Positions 11,705-23,217 of a stretch of 64,000 bases of DNA are shown one piece after another; within the stretch, counting starts at the first letter, position 1, and each line of letters opens with the position of its first letter. A model generated the notes under the pieces. It worked only from the letters and a program-made list of their open reading frames with translations, was not told the origin of the DNA and did no database searches. This DNA comes from Rhizodiscina lignyota (Eukaryota > Ascomycota > Dothideomycetes > Aulographales > Rhizodiscinaceae). The position numbers and the translations under genes are program-made. The stretch covers positions 2,790,001 to 2,854,000 of the forward strand of contig ML978123.1 in assembly GCA_010015805.1 (NCBI GenBank), in the 5' to 3' direction.

Positions 11705-13753
11705 AACTGGGCGGGTGGCTTCTGCTTTTCTGCTTGCGGGGAACCGAACGACTTAAAAGGCGTCGCTCGAATCAGAGCGCCCCAACGCGCGTAGACTTGG
11801 CGGGAGAAACGCCATACAGTTCGGGCAGGGCAGCAAAGAATGGTTCAAGCCCTTCACGAGAGGCACACTGAGGCACGCTTGCACATCGTCGATTCGCCTT
11901 TAATGCACTGGCCGTGCAGCACTAGCGGGCCCGTCCATCGCCTTCCCGCGCGCCTCCCAGGGAGCAACTGCTCCTCTCGCGTCTCCTGGCCATCTAGACA
12001 TTTTGGGGAAAATTGAAGGCTCAATTATCCCATCTCGCTGCAACATTTGCCTGCAAATCCCAGCAACCCCGCTGTCGAGGGCAGATGACAATGTGGGCTT
12101 GCGTAGGCCAGATTCAGCCCGTCCAGGAAGGCATTCCTCTGCAGGGACTGCCAGGCGTCGCGTGGAGCCTGGCCCGGTCAGGAAGCTCGAAGCACTTGGG
12201 CAATCAGGGACTAGCTTGCGAGTGCTATTGTACGAGAAGCCGCAAACCCTCGTCCAAGGCCACGGCCCCCAGGCGGAGACGGCGGGTTGCAGGCTTTCGC
12301 GAAGATCACGACTGCGTTGGCTAAACGGGAGTGATAGACGAGAAAACGGCCAGGCAGTTTTGACTTTGGCGGGTGGAGGCGGGCGTGACCGTGGCGGCAA
12401 TCCTGCAGCAGGATGCAGATGAGCAGTGATGGGCAGACACAGTATGCTTGTTGAAGCTAGCGCATATCAACCCGTATTATTATTTGACCAAGGAGCGTAA
12501 GTCTCCGGCGGCGGTCAGCGCGCTTGCAGACCACCAAGGAGCGCTCGAACGATGCAGCAGCTCGGCGAGGCAGAAGAGCAAGAAGCGCCTTGGACGCAGA
12601 GGGAGATATAAAGTCGACCGGTGAAGCGACCGCTGCGGCAATCGCTAGCAAGATGACGACGAGATTGTCCTCAAGGGCCGTTTTTCAAGATCCTCCATTG
12701 AACATGCACTTAAATCCCCGGCCCCTTGGCCTCGGGAACGGCCTTTGAAGCAACGTGCGCGGGAAAGGCGGGGCGCGCCGCGCATGATCGCTACTGTGTG
12801 GCGGGGTGTCGTGTGTGCAAAAGTGCGCGCAGAAGGGACCGCTAGAAATATTGGTAGATGCAATGCGCGTCGGTAGGCGCTCGTATGACTTTGGAGAAGC
12901 CAACGGGTGCCATTCGTCCTCCTTTTTCGCGCACTCGCGCGAGTTCCGCCTCAGGTGATGGGCATTCGAGGCAGCAAGGCCTTTCGCAGATAAGTAAGCC
13001 GCGGTATCCTCGCCAATTCTTTATTGAGAAACATTATCGTGCTCGCATTGAGAAGCTTGCAGTGTGCTGCATGCGCATTCACTGTGAAGACGTGTACGTC
13101 GCATTGAACAGCTGTCGACCCTAACCCACTGAGGGACCATCGGACGCCCTGAATACGATAGCGAATCCACGAGACCGTTTTCTGCGGAAGCGAAGCGGCT
13201 ACCCGCAGCTTCTGGAGGTCATCTTCCTGCGAACGTCAACGTTGATCTGCCCTGCATGCAGCAAGACGCAGCCGTGATACATATGTATCACTGCCCGAGC
13301 GCCAGCCAACACAGCTAATGTTGTGATTCTGGCCCTCAATAAGACCTTTCCTGGCTCTTCACCTCGGCATCTGGGCCTCATTAAATGCAATGTTGACAGG
13401 AGTCAATTATCGTTGACTCGTACGATGAACACGATGTGGAGTTGACGGAAGATGAAAACGTGAATAGCTCGAGAGGTAAGATAGCAACCTGGCAGCAAAC
13501 ATGTCTACAGGTAGGTTGCAAGAAACCACTTGTGTAATAGACTTGCTTTAGATGAAAGAGCTGGTAAGACGTCAAGTATCTCATAACACTTGTGACGTGC
13601 GAATTCCACAGTCGTTCTTTCCAAATCCCAGCCACATCTACTCACCACGCCGCCTTCAAACTTTTTTTATCTACTTAACAACTGTTTCTCAAATTTCTGG
13701 GCTATCGTATATCCCTGCCGTGAATGATACCGTACGCGACCTAAACCGTCAAC
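11705..13753. other. Intergenic, about 2 kb, GC-rich, no supported gene
   Basis: This lies between two divergently transcribed genes, so it probably carries both promoters and a long 5' leader. Opposing open frames at 11900-12400 (minus) and 12003-12422 (plus) overlap each other, have biased low-complexity composition and show no motif. I see no repeat, tRNA or element in it. Confidence 0.5.
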
Positions 13754-14302
13754 ATGTCTGAAGAAAATATACAGCTGAATACGTCGAGCGACGCCTCCCA
13801 AAACCCCGCCCGAGGTGGTAAGGCCAAGGTGGAATCAATTGCGCGACCAAGAAGTCGCATGGTAAGCTGGAACAAATAGCCGGACTTGGAGCTCGCTGAC
13901 AAAATGTAGGCTGGCCCACTCCCGTCTTCAGACATTGCGGAGAATGTTCACCTCGAAGAGCCTCTAAGTGCCCGTGGCAATACTACGCCGTCACACGGTA
14001 CACCCACCAAAAACGCCAAGCCGACGGAGTCTCGAGACCTTTCCAAGCAATCTTCAGCCGATGTCGACCCCAAGCGTACGGACTCAGTTATTGGAAATCC
14101 ACCCAAGTCCGTCTCCACAGCTGTGTGCGGTGCCGTCAGGGACGTAGGCGCCGCAATTGTGAACACCGCATCAAAGGTCGGAGAGAAGGTTCAAACGATC
14201 GGGCCGTACGAGAGTCCAGCAAGTGTGGCACCGAGTGACGTGGATCCGTTGGCAATGGCTATGCTCGGAGCCGAGAAGGAGAAGGAGGATGCAACGTGGT
14301 GA
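13754..14302 (+). CDS. Small conserved-looking hypothetical protein, 166 aa
   Basis: Exon 1 runs from ATG 13754 to 13861 and exon 2 from 13910 to the TGA at 14300-14302. The 48-nt intron has GTAAGC and TAG boundaries and a CTGAC branch-like sequence. The join is in phase and leaves 166 codons without a stop. The N-terminal half is polar and rich in Ser/Pro/Lys. The C-terminal half has a probable amphipathic stretch (GAAIVNTASKVGEKVQTIGP) and a compact tail, DPLAMAMLGAEKEKEDATW. The family is not recognised. No signal peptide or membrane segment is seen. A MITE begins 58 nt after the stop. Confidence 0.65.
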
Positions 14303-14360
14303 GCAACGCAGAAATGAGAAAGGTTGAAAGGAGCACACCTCCCCGTCTCAATTAGCAGGC

Positions 14361-14591
14361 ACCCGGGTGACAAAATAGTTGAGTCCGCTTCAACTGAGGC
14401 TATAGTAAGAACAACAAGTTTTATTCTTCAGCACGAGTGAGAGCATCTCTAAAAGCTCGATTAAATATATACTAGAGCGTATTTATCTAAAACACGCAGC
14501 GTTAGTGTGTATAATCTATATTAACTAGCGACGGTATACATCCTCGCGGTTCGACACATTACAGCCATAACTCAACTTTTTTGTCACCCAC
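14361..14591. mobile_element. MITE-like element, copy B, with 9-bp target duplication
   Basis: The element begins ACCCGGGTGACAAAATAG and ends CTTTTTTGTCACCCAC, forming inverted termini. It is flanked by an exact 9-bp direct repeat, TTAGCAGGC, at 14352-14360 and 14592-14600. The interior matches the copy at 7588-7796 and lacks an ORF. An exact 9-bp duplication with long inverted termini points to Mutator-like transposition, and the intact duplication suggests this copy is younger than copy A. Confidence 0.85.
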
Positions 14592-14600
14592 TTAGCAGGC

Positions 14601-15373
14601 TTCGACATGGATGGGTTCATCTGAAATAGGCGACGTCCGCGAACGTGGGACCCGATCGGAAGAGTATAGATCGGGTACAGAGTACAGCGATAGTCAGGAG
14701 CGTAAGCTGGGGAGGTGTGCTGGGATGCCCGCATAAGATTCAACTTTGGCCAGCGTGAAACATGGAGCTTGTATATATTAGCAATAAGGGACGTATTGCA
14801 TATCCAAAGAGAGGGTGTTTATGCAGCACCCAGTGGTACCTTCCGTGTTGATGACGCCGCTGGCGTCATCAACACAGAGTGCATATGTCTATCAGCTTCG
14901 TCTCTCTTACATTTCTCTCTATTTCAATCAACTTGCCAAGAACACCCTCTGGACCTCCGTTGGTGAGTGCTTAACGTATCATGGATAGGAATACCTTGTT
15001 ACACAGATTCAGGCTCCATTCAATTCGAACGCCTTGATACATAACCCGTACCCTCTATTAAGAGGTCTGGCCCTGCCAGAAGGTACAGTTGCACTGACTA
15101 TTTGGGTCCGTATCAATATGGGAAGTTCAGCTACTTCAGGATCTATGTACTTTAGTCTACCAATCTCAACTTACACGCAGCGTATTCCTTGAAAGCACCT
15201 AGCGCCCTTCAACACGCTTCCGAAATTCACAGCACAAGCGCAACCGAAGGTGGAAGATAATAGCGCAGCCCAAAAGAGATATATCAAAAACACCATCACG
15301 ACGGGTGCACTGGCCAGCACTGCACTACAGAGGCGAGTCGCGACACACAACCGAGCATCTCGAAGGGGTTGTG
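14601..15373. other. Intergenic; holds one perfect palindrome
   Basis: No supported gene. The frame at 14715-14966 has no motif. The only structured sequence seen is the inverted repeat at 14845-14875. The stretch just before 15374 is probably the leader of the F-box-like gene. Confidence 0.5.
14845..14875. promoter_or_regulatory. Perfect 14-bp inverted repeat with TGACG/CGTCA half-sites
   Basis: The arms GTGTTGATGACGCC (14845-14858) and GGCGTCATCAACAC (14862-14875) are exact reverse complements around a GCT loop. Each arm includes a TGACG core of the kind bound by CREB/ATF-type bZIP factors. It may be a dimer binding site or a hairpin. It lies about 500 bp upstream of the F-box-like gene. 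Confidence 0.5.
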
Positions 15374-15958
15374 ATGGAACATATTGTCGACGAACATGTT
15401 TCACTTAGCAGGACATCAGAAACGGAGGCATCAGGCGAATACGTCGAAGGACACCCGCTAAACAACAAGAGACAATCCGGACCTCTCAAGCCAACAAGCA
15501 TCTCAGCACCGATACATGATCTGCCTCAAGAAATTCGCCAATATGTATTCGAACTGGCTCTGGAAGCGTCAACTCCACGACCGCGCATCTTCAGTAAGAA
15601 GTTCTCATGGGTGACGAGCTGGATGAACTTCCCGGAACGAAGAGAGTCGCTCGAGGAGGCCTGGGGACTAGCCGAGCGTACATTGGGGGGAAATACGCTG
15701 CGGTCCCTCGCGTCCGTCTGCCAACAGTGGCGAAGAGAGATGGAGTGGGTCTGCGCATGTCGCGTGCGCGAGACAGAGATGTGGAGCCGTACAGAATATT
15801 TCGAGATACTCGGACCAGAGACTGTGAACTGGTGGGTCACCAGAGGGGAGACTCAATGGGCAAAGAGGCTCCAGATTATACTCGCATATGAAGCGAAGAG
15901 GAGGACGACCAGGTATCGAGATCGGAACCAGGACCAACTGCCAGATGTCGTGGCTTAA
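15374..15958 (+). CDS. F-box-like / 'LPQEIRQYVFELAL' protein, 194 aa
   Basis: Single open frame. The first ATG is at 15374; the frame stays open upstream to about 15305 but only with a GTG, so 15374 is chosen. After a polar 50-residue lead comes HDLPQEIRQYVFELALEAS, the usual start of short fungal F-box-like proteins (LPxEIRxxIFxLAL). It is followed by a Trp/Arg-rich helical part with LASVCQQWRREM, typical of the second F-box helix. Such proteins may link Skp1 ubiquitin ligases to substrates, but many fungal members are uncharacterised. The gene ends 163 bp from the ALG1 stop, tail to tail. Confidence 0.65.
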   Translation: MEHIVDEHVSLSRTSETEASGEYVEGHPLNNKRQSGPLKPTSISAPIHDLPQEIRQYVFELALEASTPRPRIFSKKFSWVTSWMNFPERRESLEEAWGLAERTLGGNTLRSLASVCQQWRREMEWVCACRVRETEMWSRTEYFEILGPETVNWWVTRGETQWAKRLQIILAYEAKRRTTRYRDRNQDQLPDVVA

Positions 15959-16121
15959 GGTTGGCGAAAGCAGTATGTGACGACAGTTCAGATGCATTTT
16001 GCTCAATATGCAGGACGGCTCACGAGACATAACGCCTGGAGCGGAAGCTGCCTGCAATAGTGATGAGCCACATGCGTGGCCGTGATTGGGCGTTCTTGGA
16101 TAGTTGGATTGCGCAGACTAG

Positions 16122-17857
16122 TCAAGATCGGCCAAATTTGAAGAGCTTTCCTGCTACCTCATCCCACTCATCATCCCATCTTATAGCGCTTTCTTTCGAT
16201 GCTCCTTCACGTAGTTTTTGAAGCTGCTTTCCATCGCCCTCGAGAACCTCTTGCAGGAGCCTTGTCAGCTCCTCCGCACTTCCGAAACCCCTTCCATTTA
16301 TGCCCTCCCTGACAAGCTCCGGCCACGCCTCGAATTTTCCCCAACCCAGGACGGGCAACCCCGCGCCGAACATATCGACAACTTTCATTGGCAGGTCGAC
16401 TCCCGAACTGGACTTGTGAAGAGAAATGCCAATGTCTGCGGCACCCAGCAGAGACGCGTAGTCTTCTGTACTAAGCCATGCGGTTGAGATCAACATACGG
16501 TCAAGTTTCTTTTCCTGGTTGAGTGACTGAATCTTATCCAGGTAGTATTCTTTCTGGGGACCCTTTCCAGTTATGATGACTAAAAGATTCGGGAGGCTCT
16601 GTCGCTCACGCGCAGAAGACGAATATGCTTGTAGTGCATCGAGAAGGAGGCCAAAATCCTCGTCCGCAGTCCAGGATGTTGAGCTGACAATAAGCTTCCA
16701 ATGTCCAGATTGAATATCTTTCGCGTACTCTTTAGTTTCGGACAGTCGCTCTAAGACCGTTTTCCTCTGTTCGGCCGTCAGAGGCTGAAATTGGGAAGCT
16801 GGCCTGTCGTGGAGCGTGGTGGCTTTGATATTGAAAGTTGATTGGAGCATACGCGCCATAGCATTGGAAACCGTAAAGTGCGTATCCGCTCTCTGGGAGA
16901 AGCTTCGTTCGTAGAATTTCGAAATGCGTACGAATGGATGACGAGGCCCAAGTTTGAGAGCCAGGATAGAATAGCCAAAATTGTGCCAGTCGATAATTAG
17001 CTTTGTACAGCGAAAGAAACATATCCACTGAGCAATAGCTAGAGTGGGGATGGAGGGTGGATTCTAAGTTCCCATCAGCGTGCAAAGTCCGAATGTTTAG
17101 TGCATGCCAGGGAGAGCACTGAAAAGCGATGCAGTCATGAGGCCCAAAACTTTTCAGGGCTACGTTGTTTGGTAGTAGTTGCGAAAATGAATGATGATGT
17201 ATGGTGGGAATTGACACAGAAGCCAGGAGCGGGCTACATAACAGTCTTCACAGCCGGCTGTTCGAATGCGGATCTGGATTTAGCTTACCTGTACAAGCAT
17301 CCATTTGGCAGGTTTGGTGCCATAACCCAAGATATGATACAGTGTCCAGATTTGCCAAAGGATTTTGAGCGGTGCAGTGAAGAGGAAAAGTATTTTGCTA
17401 TTCGTCTGTAACGCTGACGGTGTTGGGACAAGAGGTACAATAGTAATGTTTTTATTCGATGAAACTTCGGGATGCAATTCAGATTCTGAGCCAGAAATGA
17501 GCGCTTGAATTGAAGAAAGTGACCATCCGTCCTACCGTGAAACCCAATCAGATCGACCTTTCCGCCATGTTTCGCGAAGCTAATAGCATGATATTGCATT
17601 CGTGGGCTCCGGCCAATGTCTCCAAGGACAACAACCTGTAGCGTCTTCTGTGGTTCCGGAGATCGAGATAATCTATCTCTCGTCTGATTTGCAAACTTCG
17701 CATCTTCGTCCGTCTCCCCTGCTTGAGGTCCTTGCGCTTTGACATGGGCAAATGGGTCGTATTGAGAGGGCGCGGTCCATAGGAAGAGGGTGACCAGCGT
17801 TGACAGCGCGAGAGCCACGCCCACAACCCAATTAACGATCTCCGCCGCGTCTGCCAT
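16122..17857 (-). CDS. ALG1: Chitobiosyldiphosphodolichol beta-mannosyltransferase (ALG1)
   Basis: Exons 17857-17536, 17485-17289 and 17063-16122 join in frame to 486 aa. Introns are 50 and 225 nt. The product adds the first mannose to GlcNAc2-PP-dolichol on the cytosolic face of the ER in N-glycan assembly. An N-terminal membrane anchor is visible ([17 protein letters not shown]). Family signatures follow in order: [36 protein letters not shown] across the second intron, [18 protein letters not shown], and the GT33 C-terminal region with [16 protein letters not shown] and [10 protein letters not shown]. Length and motif order are normal for the family. It is divergent from the zinc transporter gene, with 360 bp between the start codons. 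Confidence 0.96.
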
Positions 17858-18217
17858 ACTCAGTCGAGAGGAATAGAGAGGTCGATTGTGGCTGGAGGTG
17901 AGGTCAGAAAAGAGTTTGGCCGTCGCATACTTGGCATAGCTCGAGAGCCGCCAAAGCTAGCGACGCGTGAGTCCGTGCTGCAACCCCTGATCGATCTGGG
18001 AAATTCGATGAGCGCGGAAACGAATTGACGCAGAAGGCGCTCCATGGCATGGCTGTTCCGTACAAGCCTCCGACCCGCTGTATCCTGAACGCTTTTGCGG
18101 GGAGCGCTTTGAATCTCTTCAATTGTAAGTTCTTGCCCCGGCGCGCATCACGTCCTCACATACTAAGTTACACTGCTCATGGTAGCTTCCGCAGGATCAA
18201 GTGTCCTTCCCTCGTAG
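17858..18217. promoter_or_regulatory. Shared divergent promoter of ALG1 and the zinc transporter, with a likely 5'-UTR intron
   Basis: The 360 bp between the two start codons must hold both promoters. On the plus strand GTAAGT at 18125-18130, a TACTAAG branch-like site (18161-18167) and CCGCAG ending at 18194 form a convincing 70-nt intron in the leader of the transporter. The spliced leader then reaches ATG 18218. Confidence 0.5.
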
Positions 18218-21200
18218 ATGGCCACAGTTTTCTCAAGCCAGTTTCAGAATGGGCCGCGAACACAAGTCAAGCTTGGACGGAACGACCCTCACTCTCACCC
18301 ATCGTCTTTCCAATCACGTCCAAAAGAGTACGACTACACCTCACTCGACAGCGACATAAGCGCAAACTCTGCCAACGCACAAAACGGAGAGCACGATCCT
18401 ATATCCCAAAGACAAGCGGCGCAGCTGGGTGCTTTGAACGGCAGCTCAGAGGTTGGCAGACGCTCGTACGGATCAGTCAACGCGCAGATGGCGCGCCCCA
18501 AAGGACGACCTCGAGGCGAGTCGGATCTGGGTCGACCCTCAACCAAACTTGACACTACAACTTACGGTGTGAATGGATATGGCTTTCCGCCTGTGCCCGA
18601 GTCTGGTGGTGTTACACCAATTGGTTCACGGCAAGCTGCTCTTCGATGTGTATGAAATACTTGAGCTGACCTTGTTTTATAGGTCATCTTGGGCCGCTCT
18701 TCCAGAAGCCATGACCGGCCTTCTTATCCCCCTTCCCTACCTGCTCGCTTCCCTCGCGTACTCACCACTCTTTGACGCACATCGGCACGAGGATACCTAT
18801 CCAGGTTCACCATTCGAGGCCACAGCCAAGGACGCCACTCCGCACGCTCACAGGAGCTCGAGCTTGATCCAAACCTGCACGCTCAGCTCAGGGGCGCTAC
18901 TTCTGATTGGTATTTTGGCCAAGTTAAATCCTTCAGAACGAGTTCTTGACAGACGGAAAGCCAGCCTGGCTGCTGCAAGGGCGTCGAAGAAGAACCAGCG
19001 TAGCCTATTGCGCCTGGGATCTCTCACTGTGGTTGCTAGTCGCATCCTCCGTGTTTGTCTGCCTTTCTACGCAGCTTTGAATCTTGGGGGTATTAGAACA
19101 GCACTGTTCTTATTGATTGCTACCGCTTCCGGAATCCCGTGCGATGCCCCAGGGCTGGGGTTTGTGGTGTCCCTAAAAAGCACATGGCAAGCTCTGCAGC
19201 GAAGCCGATTCTGCTGCCTGGTCCTTCTTGCATACACAATTGTCGATGTGATCGGCCTTCAGTCGAGTCTTTCCTCAGCGGCATTAGTACAAGGATACTT
19301 GGCTCTAGGCACATCGATTCTCCTTCTTCCTCTGCCACTCCCCACAATAACCGGGCCTCGCACCGCATCCAGCTCTTCGACTTCTACTGCTCCTTCTACT
19401 CCGTGGGAGTCACCTGTCACGCCGAGGGTATTCAATCCAAATTCAACTTCACCGTTGATATCATCGGCTAGCGATGCCAATTTGACGATAATGTCGGGAA
19501 CGGTGCTCACTGCCCTTACAATACTCCTCTCAATGTTTCTCCAGATATCGCCGCCTATCTCCTTCAAAGCGATGATGGGATCGACCAGCTCCATGGCTTC
19601 ACTGGCGATTCTTATCTTTCTCTCCCAACCGATGTGGACCCGCAAAAATCGAGAGCTTGGTACAGCTCTAGGTTGCGGCATCGTCATCGCCTTTGGTCTC
19701 TTTGAATACTTTGATTGGAGACGTATTGCTGTTGCTGGGATTTTGTCAATCCTAGGCTTCGGCGCTGTGGTCTTGGATACTCGTTCACATCCACAATTCA
19801 AGAGGCCAGGTCTTGGAAAACAAAGAGCACATAGTTATCCCGCATCGGCCAATCATTCCTTTGTGACAACGTTTATATTACAGTTCCTATCCCCTGGGTC
19901 CATACTGTACAGTATCATGATGGAGAAGGACTCTAGGAGGATTGCTTATTTTGCATGGTTGGTAGGACCCGATTCTATCAGTTGATGTGATCACTAACGC
20001 GAAGAAACCTACAGTCTCAACCTGGCGTTTATGCTAGTTCAGTTCTTTTACGGCTTCGTGAGCGGCTCCCTTGGCCTTTTGACTGATAGCATTCATATGC
20101 TCTTCGATTGTGCAGGATTAGCAGTTGGCTTAGCTGCGGCGGTCATGAGTAAGTGGCCGCCATCCTTGAATTTTCCGTACGGTTATGGCAAAATAGACAC
20201 GTTGTCTGGTTTTGCCAACGGAATCTTCTTGATGTAAGTCAGAATGGATTTCCCGCTTGACAGCTCGATTTCATTAACAAAGATTACAGCCTCGTCAGCG
20301 TTGAAATCGTCTTCGACGCGGTTCACAGACTTCGTGAGGGTCACGAACTCCACCGTCTTAATGAGCTGCTCCTGGTCAGCATTCTCGGCTTTCTGGTCAA
20401 TATTGTCGGCCTCACAGCATTCGGACACGCTCACCATGGTCACGATCATGGCCACGGTCATTCCCACAGTCATACTGCCGATTCTCATGAAATCGACTTG
20501 GATTCCAATATCTCGCCGAAAACGCTCCTCGGCCCTCCAACGTCTTCATCGAGTCCTTCAAACCCCCTTTCTGCTAGCACGCTTTCTCCCCAAGCGCTTG
20601 CTCCACCACCTCACTCTCACCATGCTCACGAAAACGAAAACATGCAGGGCATCTTCCTGCATATCCTCGCTGATGCCCTCGGTTCTGTTTCAGTCATCAT
20701 CTCCACACTTCTCACTCAGTATACCGGCTGGCATGGCTGGGATCCATTAGCTTCTTGTCTCATTTCCATCCTCATATTTGCGAGCGCCGTACCACTGGTC
20801 AAAGGTGCAGGCATGAAACTCTTGCTCTTGTTGCCCGATGAGGTGGAGTACGCAATTCGTGCAACACTTGGGGAGCTGGGTGGCATGAGGGGTGTAGCAG
20901 GATATGGAGGATGTCGCTTTTGGATGGCCGAGACAGTGGGCGAAGAGCACAAACATTCTCATGATCACTCTCATTCCCACTCACACGATCATGGACACGG
21001 ACAGGGGATGGATGATTGCCATCATCACGATCACTCTCACGGACGTGGACATAGTCACGAGCACGGGCCAGAGCAGACTGTGCTTGGCGTAATCCATGTC
21101 ATTGCTTCTCGCTCTGCAGATATGGAGGATGTGCGCGAGCGCGTGGTGCAGCTCCTGAAAGGACGAGGGATGAACGTCGTTGTTCACGTAGATCGTGAGG

Positions 21201-21244
21201 GGGACGGATATTGCTGGTGTGGCGTTGGTTCAAGGACAGGCTAA
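18218..21244 (+). CDS. Msc2-like zinc transporter (cation diffusion facilitator)
   Basis: Exons 18218-18647, 18709-19957, 20015-20233 and 20290-21244 sum to 950 aa. The last three joins are well supported. The first (GTGTAT donor, AAG acceptor) was chosen because it is the one that keeps frame, so it is less certain. The N-terminus is disordered, followed by many hydrophobic segments. The CDF core has LTDSIHMLFDCAGLAVGL and, later, HILADALGSVSVI, the two HxxxD-type zinc sites. Long His-rich loops lie at about 20425-20480 and 20945-21070. Yeast Msc2 forms a complex with Zrg17 and loads zinc into the ER. The size and extra N-terminal membrane segments fit Msc2 rather than the vacuolar Zrc1 type. 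A C-terminal cytoplasmic domain ends in a Cys-containing tail. Confidence 0.9.
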
Positions 21245-21699
21245 ACTTTCTGCAACTTTCATTGTCCCTTGTTAGGGATTCATATTTGCATCTACATTCG
21301 GCTGGCGAGGGCAAGCATATAGACGATTGATGAATTTCCCTTTCATTACAGGGAGATTCTTGAGAATTTCCATTTGAGGAATGTATACATATATCTGATA
21401 ATGTGTTTATATCACTGGCCTACTTAACCATATTCTTCTCGATATGAAAATACCACTTGAGTCCTGAATGACAGTCGTGAAGTTTCTGAGTTCAAGCGTT
21501 TAACATCCGTCGATGCACGGACCATCAAACTTTGCGCAACACCAATTATCTGTTCTGACTCAAGCAATTCGTATTTTTGACTCACTTGTACCTTTTCTAC
21601 CGCACAATTCGAGTGTGAGGAATCCTCCTCTAAATTATAGACTTCTCTCAATCTCGAGCAAGGACCAAAAGCGCGACGGTCTGCGCTTCTCCAGTCGCA

Positions 21700-22997
21700 A
21701 TGGCAGACGACATGGCTGCGGCTGAGCGAATAGCTCTCATAAACAAGAACCTACAGGAAGTTTTGAACCCCGAGATAATAGAAGATATCATTGTTAAACA
21801 GAACCGATCGTTGGTCGTCTACTGGGGTATGTAGAATGCGCAAAACGGCCAAAACGGCTAAGGAGCACATGAACTAATTGAAGATGCTACTCAGGTACCG
21901 CAACAACAGGCCGACCACACTGTGGCTACTTCGTCCCTTGCCTCAAGATCGCTGAACTCCTCCGCGCCGGTTGCACCGTCAAAATCCTCCTCGCCGATGT
22001 ACACGGCTTCCTCGACAACCTGAAAGCCCCAATCGAGCTTGTAAAGTTCCGCGCCGAATACTACAAATATGTTATTACCTCACTGCTCAAGGCAGTCAAT
22101 GTCCCTATTGACAAGCTCGAGTTCGTATTGGGCAGCAGCTACCAGCTCACTTCGGAGTACACAATGGACTTGTTCAGACTGTCAACTGTGGTGACGGAGC
22201 ATGATGCGAAGAAGGCGGGCGCGGAGGTGGTGAAGCAGGTGGAGAACGCGACGCTGAGTGGGCTAATTTACCCGCTGATGCAGAGTCTGGATGAGGAGTA
22301 CTTGAAAGTGGATGCACAGTTCGGAGGCGTGGACCAGAGGAAGATATTTGCGCTGGCTAAGGAAGTCCTACCGAGGATTGGCTACAAAGAACGTGCGCAC
22401 CTGATGAACCCCATGGTACCTGGTTTACAAGGAGGAAAGATGTCGGCGAGCGATCCAGACAGCAAGATCGACCTACTGGACGAGCCGGATATCGTAAGGC
22501 GGAAGCTGAAAAAGGCATTTGCGCCGCCACTAGAAGTGGAGGGAAACGGCGTGCTGAGTTTCGTTGAATACGTCCTTCTACCAGCAGGTGTACTCAGACA
22601 TGGCAGTCCAAGGTTCAAAGTGGAGAGAAGGGAAGGCGAGCCCTTGGTGTACACAGACATCAAGAAGATGCAAGAGGATTACAAGGCTGACATTCTCTCA
22701 CCGCAACTCCTGAAACCGGCAGTCACATCAGCGCTCATCGAAATCCTGGAGCCAATATTAGAAGACTTCAAAAAATCGCCCGAGTGGCAAGATATTGAGA
22801 AGAAGGCCTACCCACCACCGCCAACTGACGAGAAGAAAAAGAAGAAGGAAAAGAAGGACAAGGGCTCCCGCTACCCTGGTGCTCCGAAACAGGTGGAAGC
22901 ACAGCCAGATGGAAGTGTTCATGGTAACGGCAGTGCCGAGGTGAACGTGGGCAAGGATGTGAAGGATGCCATGGAGAATTTGAGTGTGGCCAACTAG
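21700..22997 (+). CDS. TYS1: Tyrosyl-tRNA synthetase, cytosolic
   Basis: Exons 21700-21826 and 21895-22997 join in phase to 409 aa. The intron has GTATGT and CAG boundaries. Eukaryotic TyrRS signatures are present: GTATTGRPHCGYFVP (the HIGH-equivalent PHCGY), ADVHGFLDN, and GGKMSASD (KMSKS loop). The C-terminal tail is lysine-rich (DEKKKKKEKKDKG) and serves as an RNA-binding or low-complexity extension. It charges tRNA-Tyr in the cytosol. The length is close to yeast Tys1. It lies 455 bp downstream of the zinc transporter on the same strand and has no functional link to it that I can see. Confidence 0.96.
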
Positions 22998-23217
22998 TGA
23001 AGGGCAGCGCATTTCTGCTGTGGAGATTCCTTAGATGTGGTGTTCGTGATGTGGTTATCAATGTGCATCATGGCGGAGACGGCGTTCTCTTGGGCAGCAT
23101 TTCAGCGGCTCGCGCTACCTGGGCTGAAGACATGCCTGTTTGGCCTGCTTGATGGCCTTCTCAAGTTCACTTTTGCCAAGGCATAGATCGTAGAGATGAC
23201 CTCGAAGCCAATAGTAC

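Noticed and set aside
11900-12422. Opposing long open frames (166 aa minus, 139 aa plus)
   Set aside because: They overlap on opposite strands in GC-rich DNA, have low-complexity composition, and show no motif or splice sites.
13118-13128. Telomere-like CCCTAAC
   Set aside because: A single unit, not a repeat.
18573-18710. Alternative start of the zinc transporter at an internal ATG (18573)
   Set aside because: It would discard a well-formed N-terminal exon. A GTGTAT-AAG intron of 61 nt joins the two in frame.
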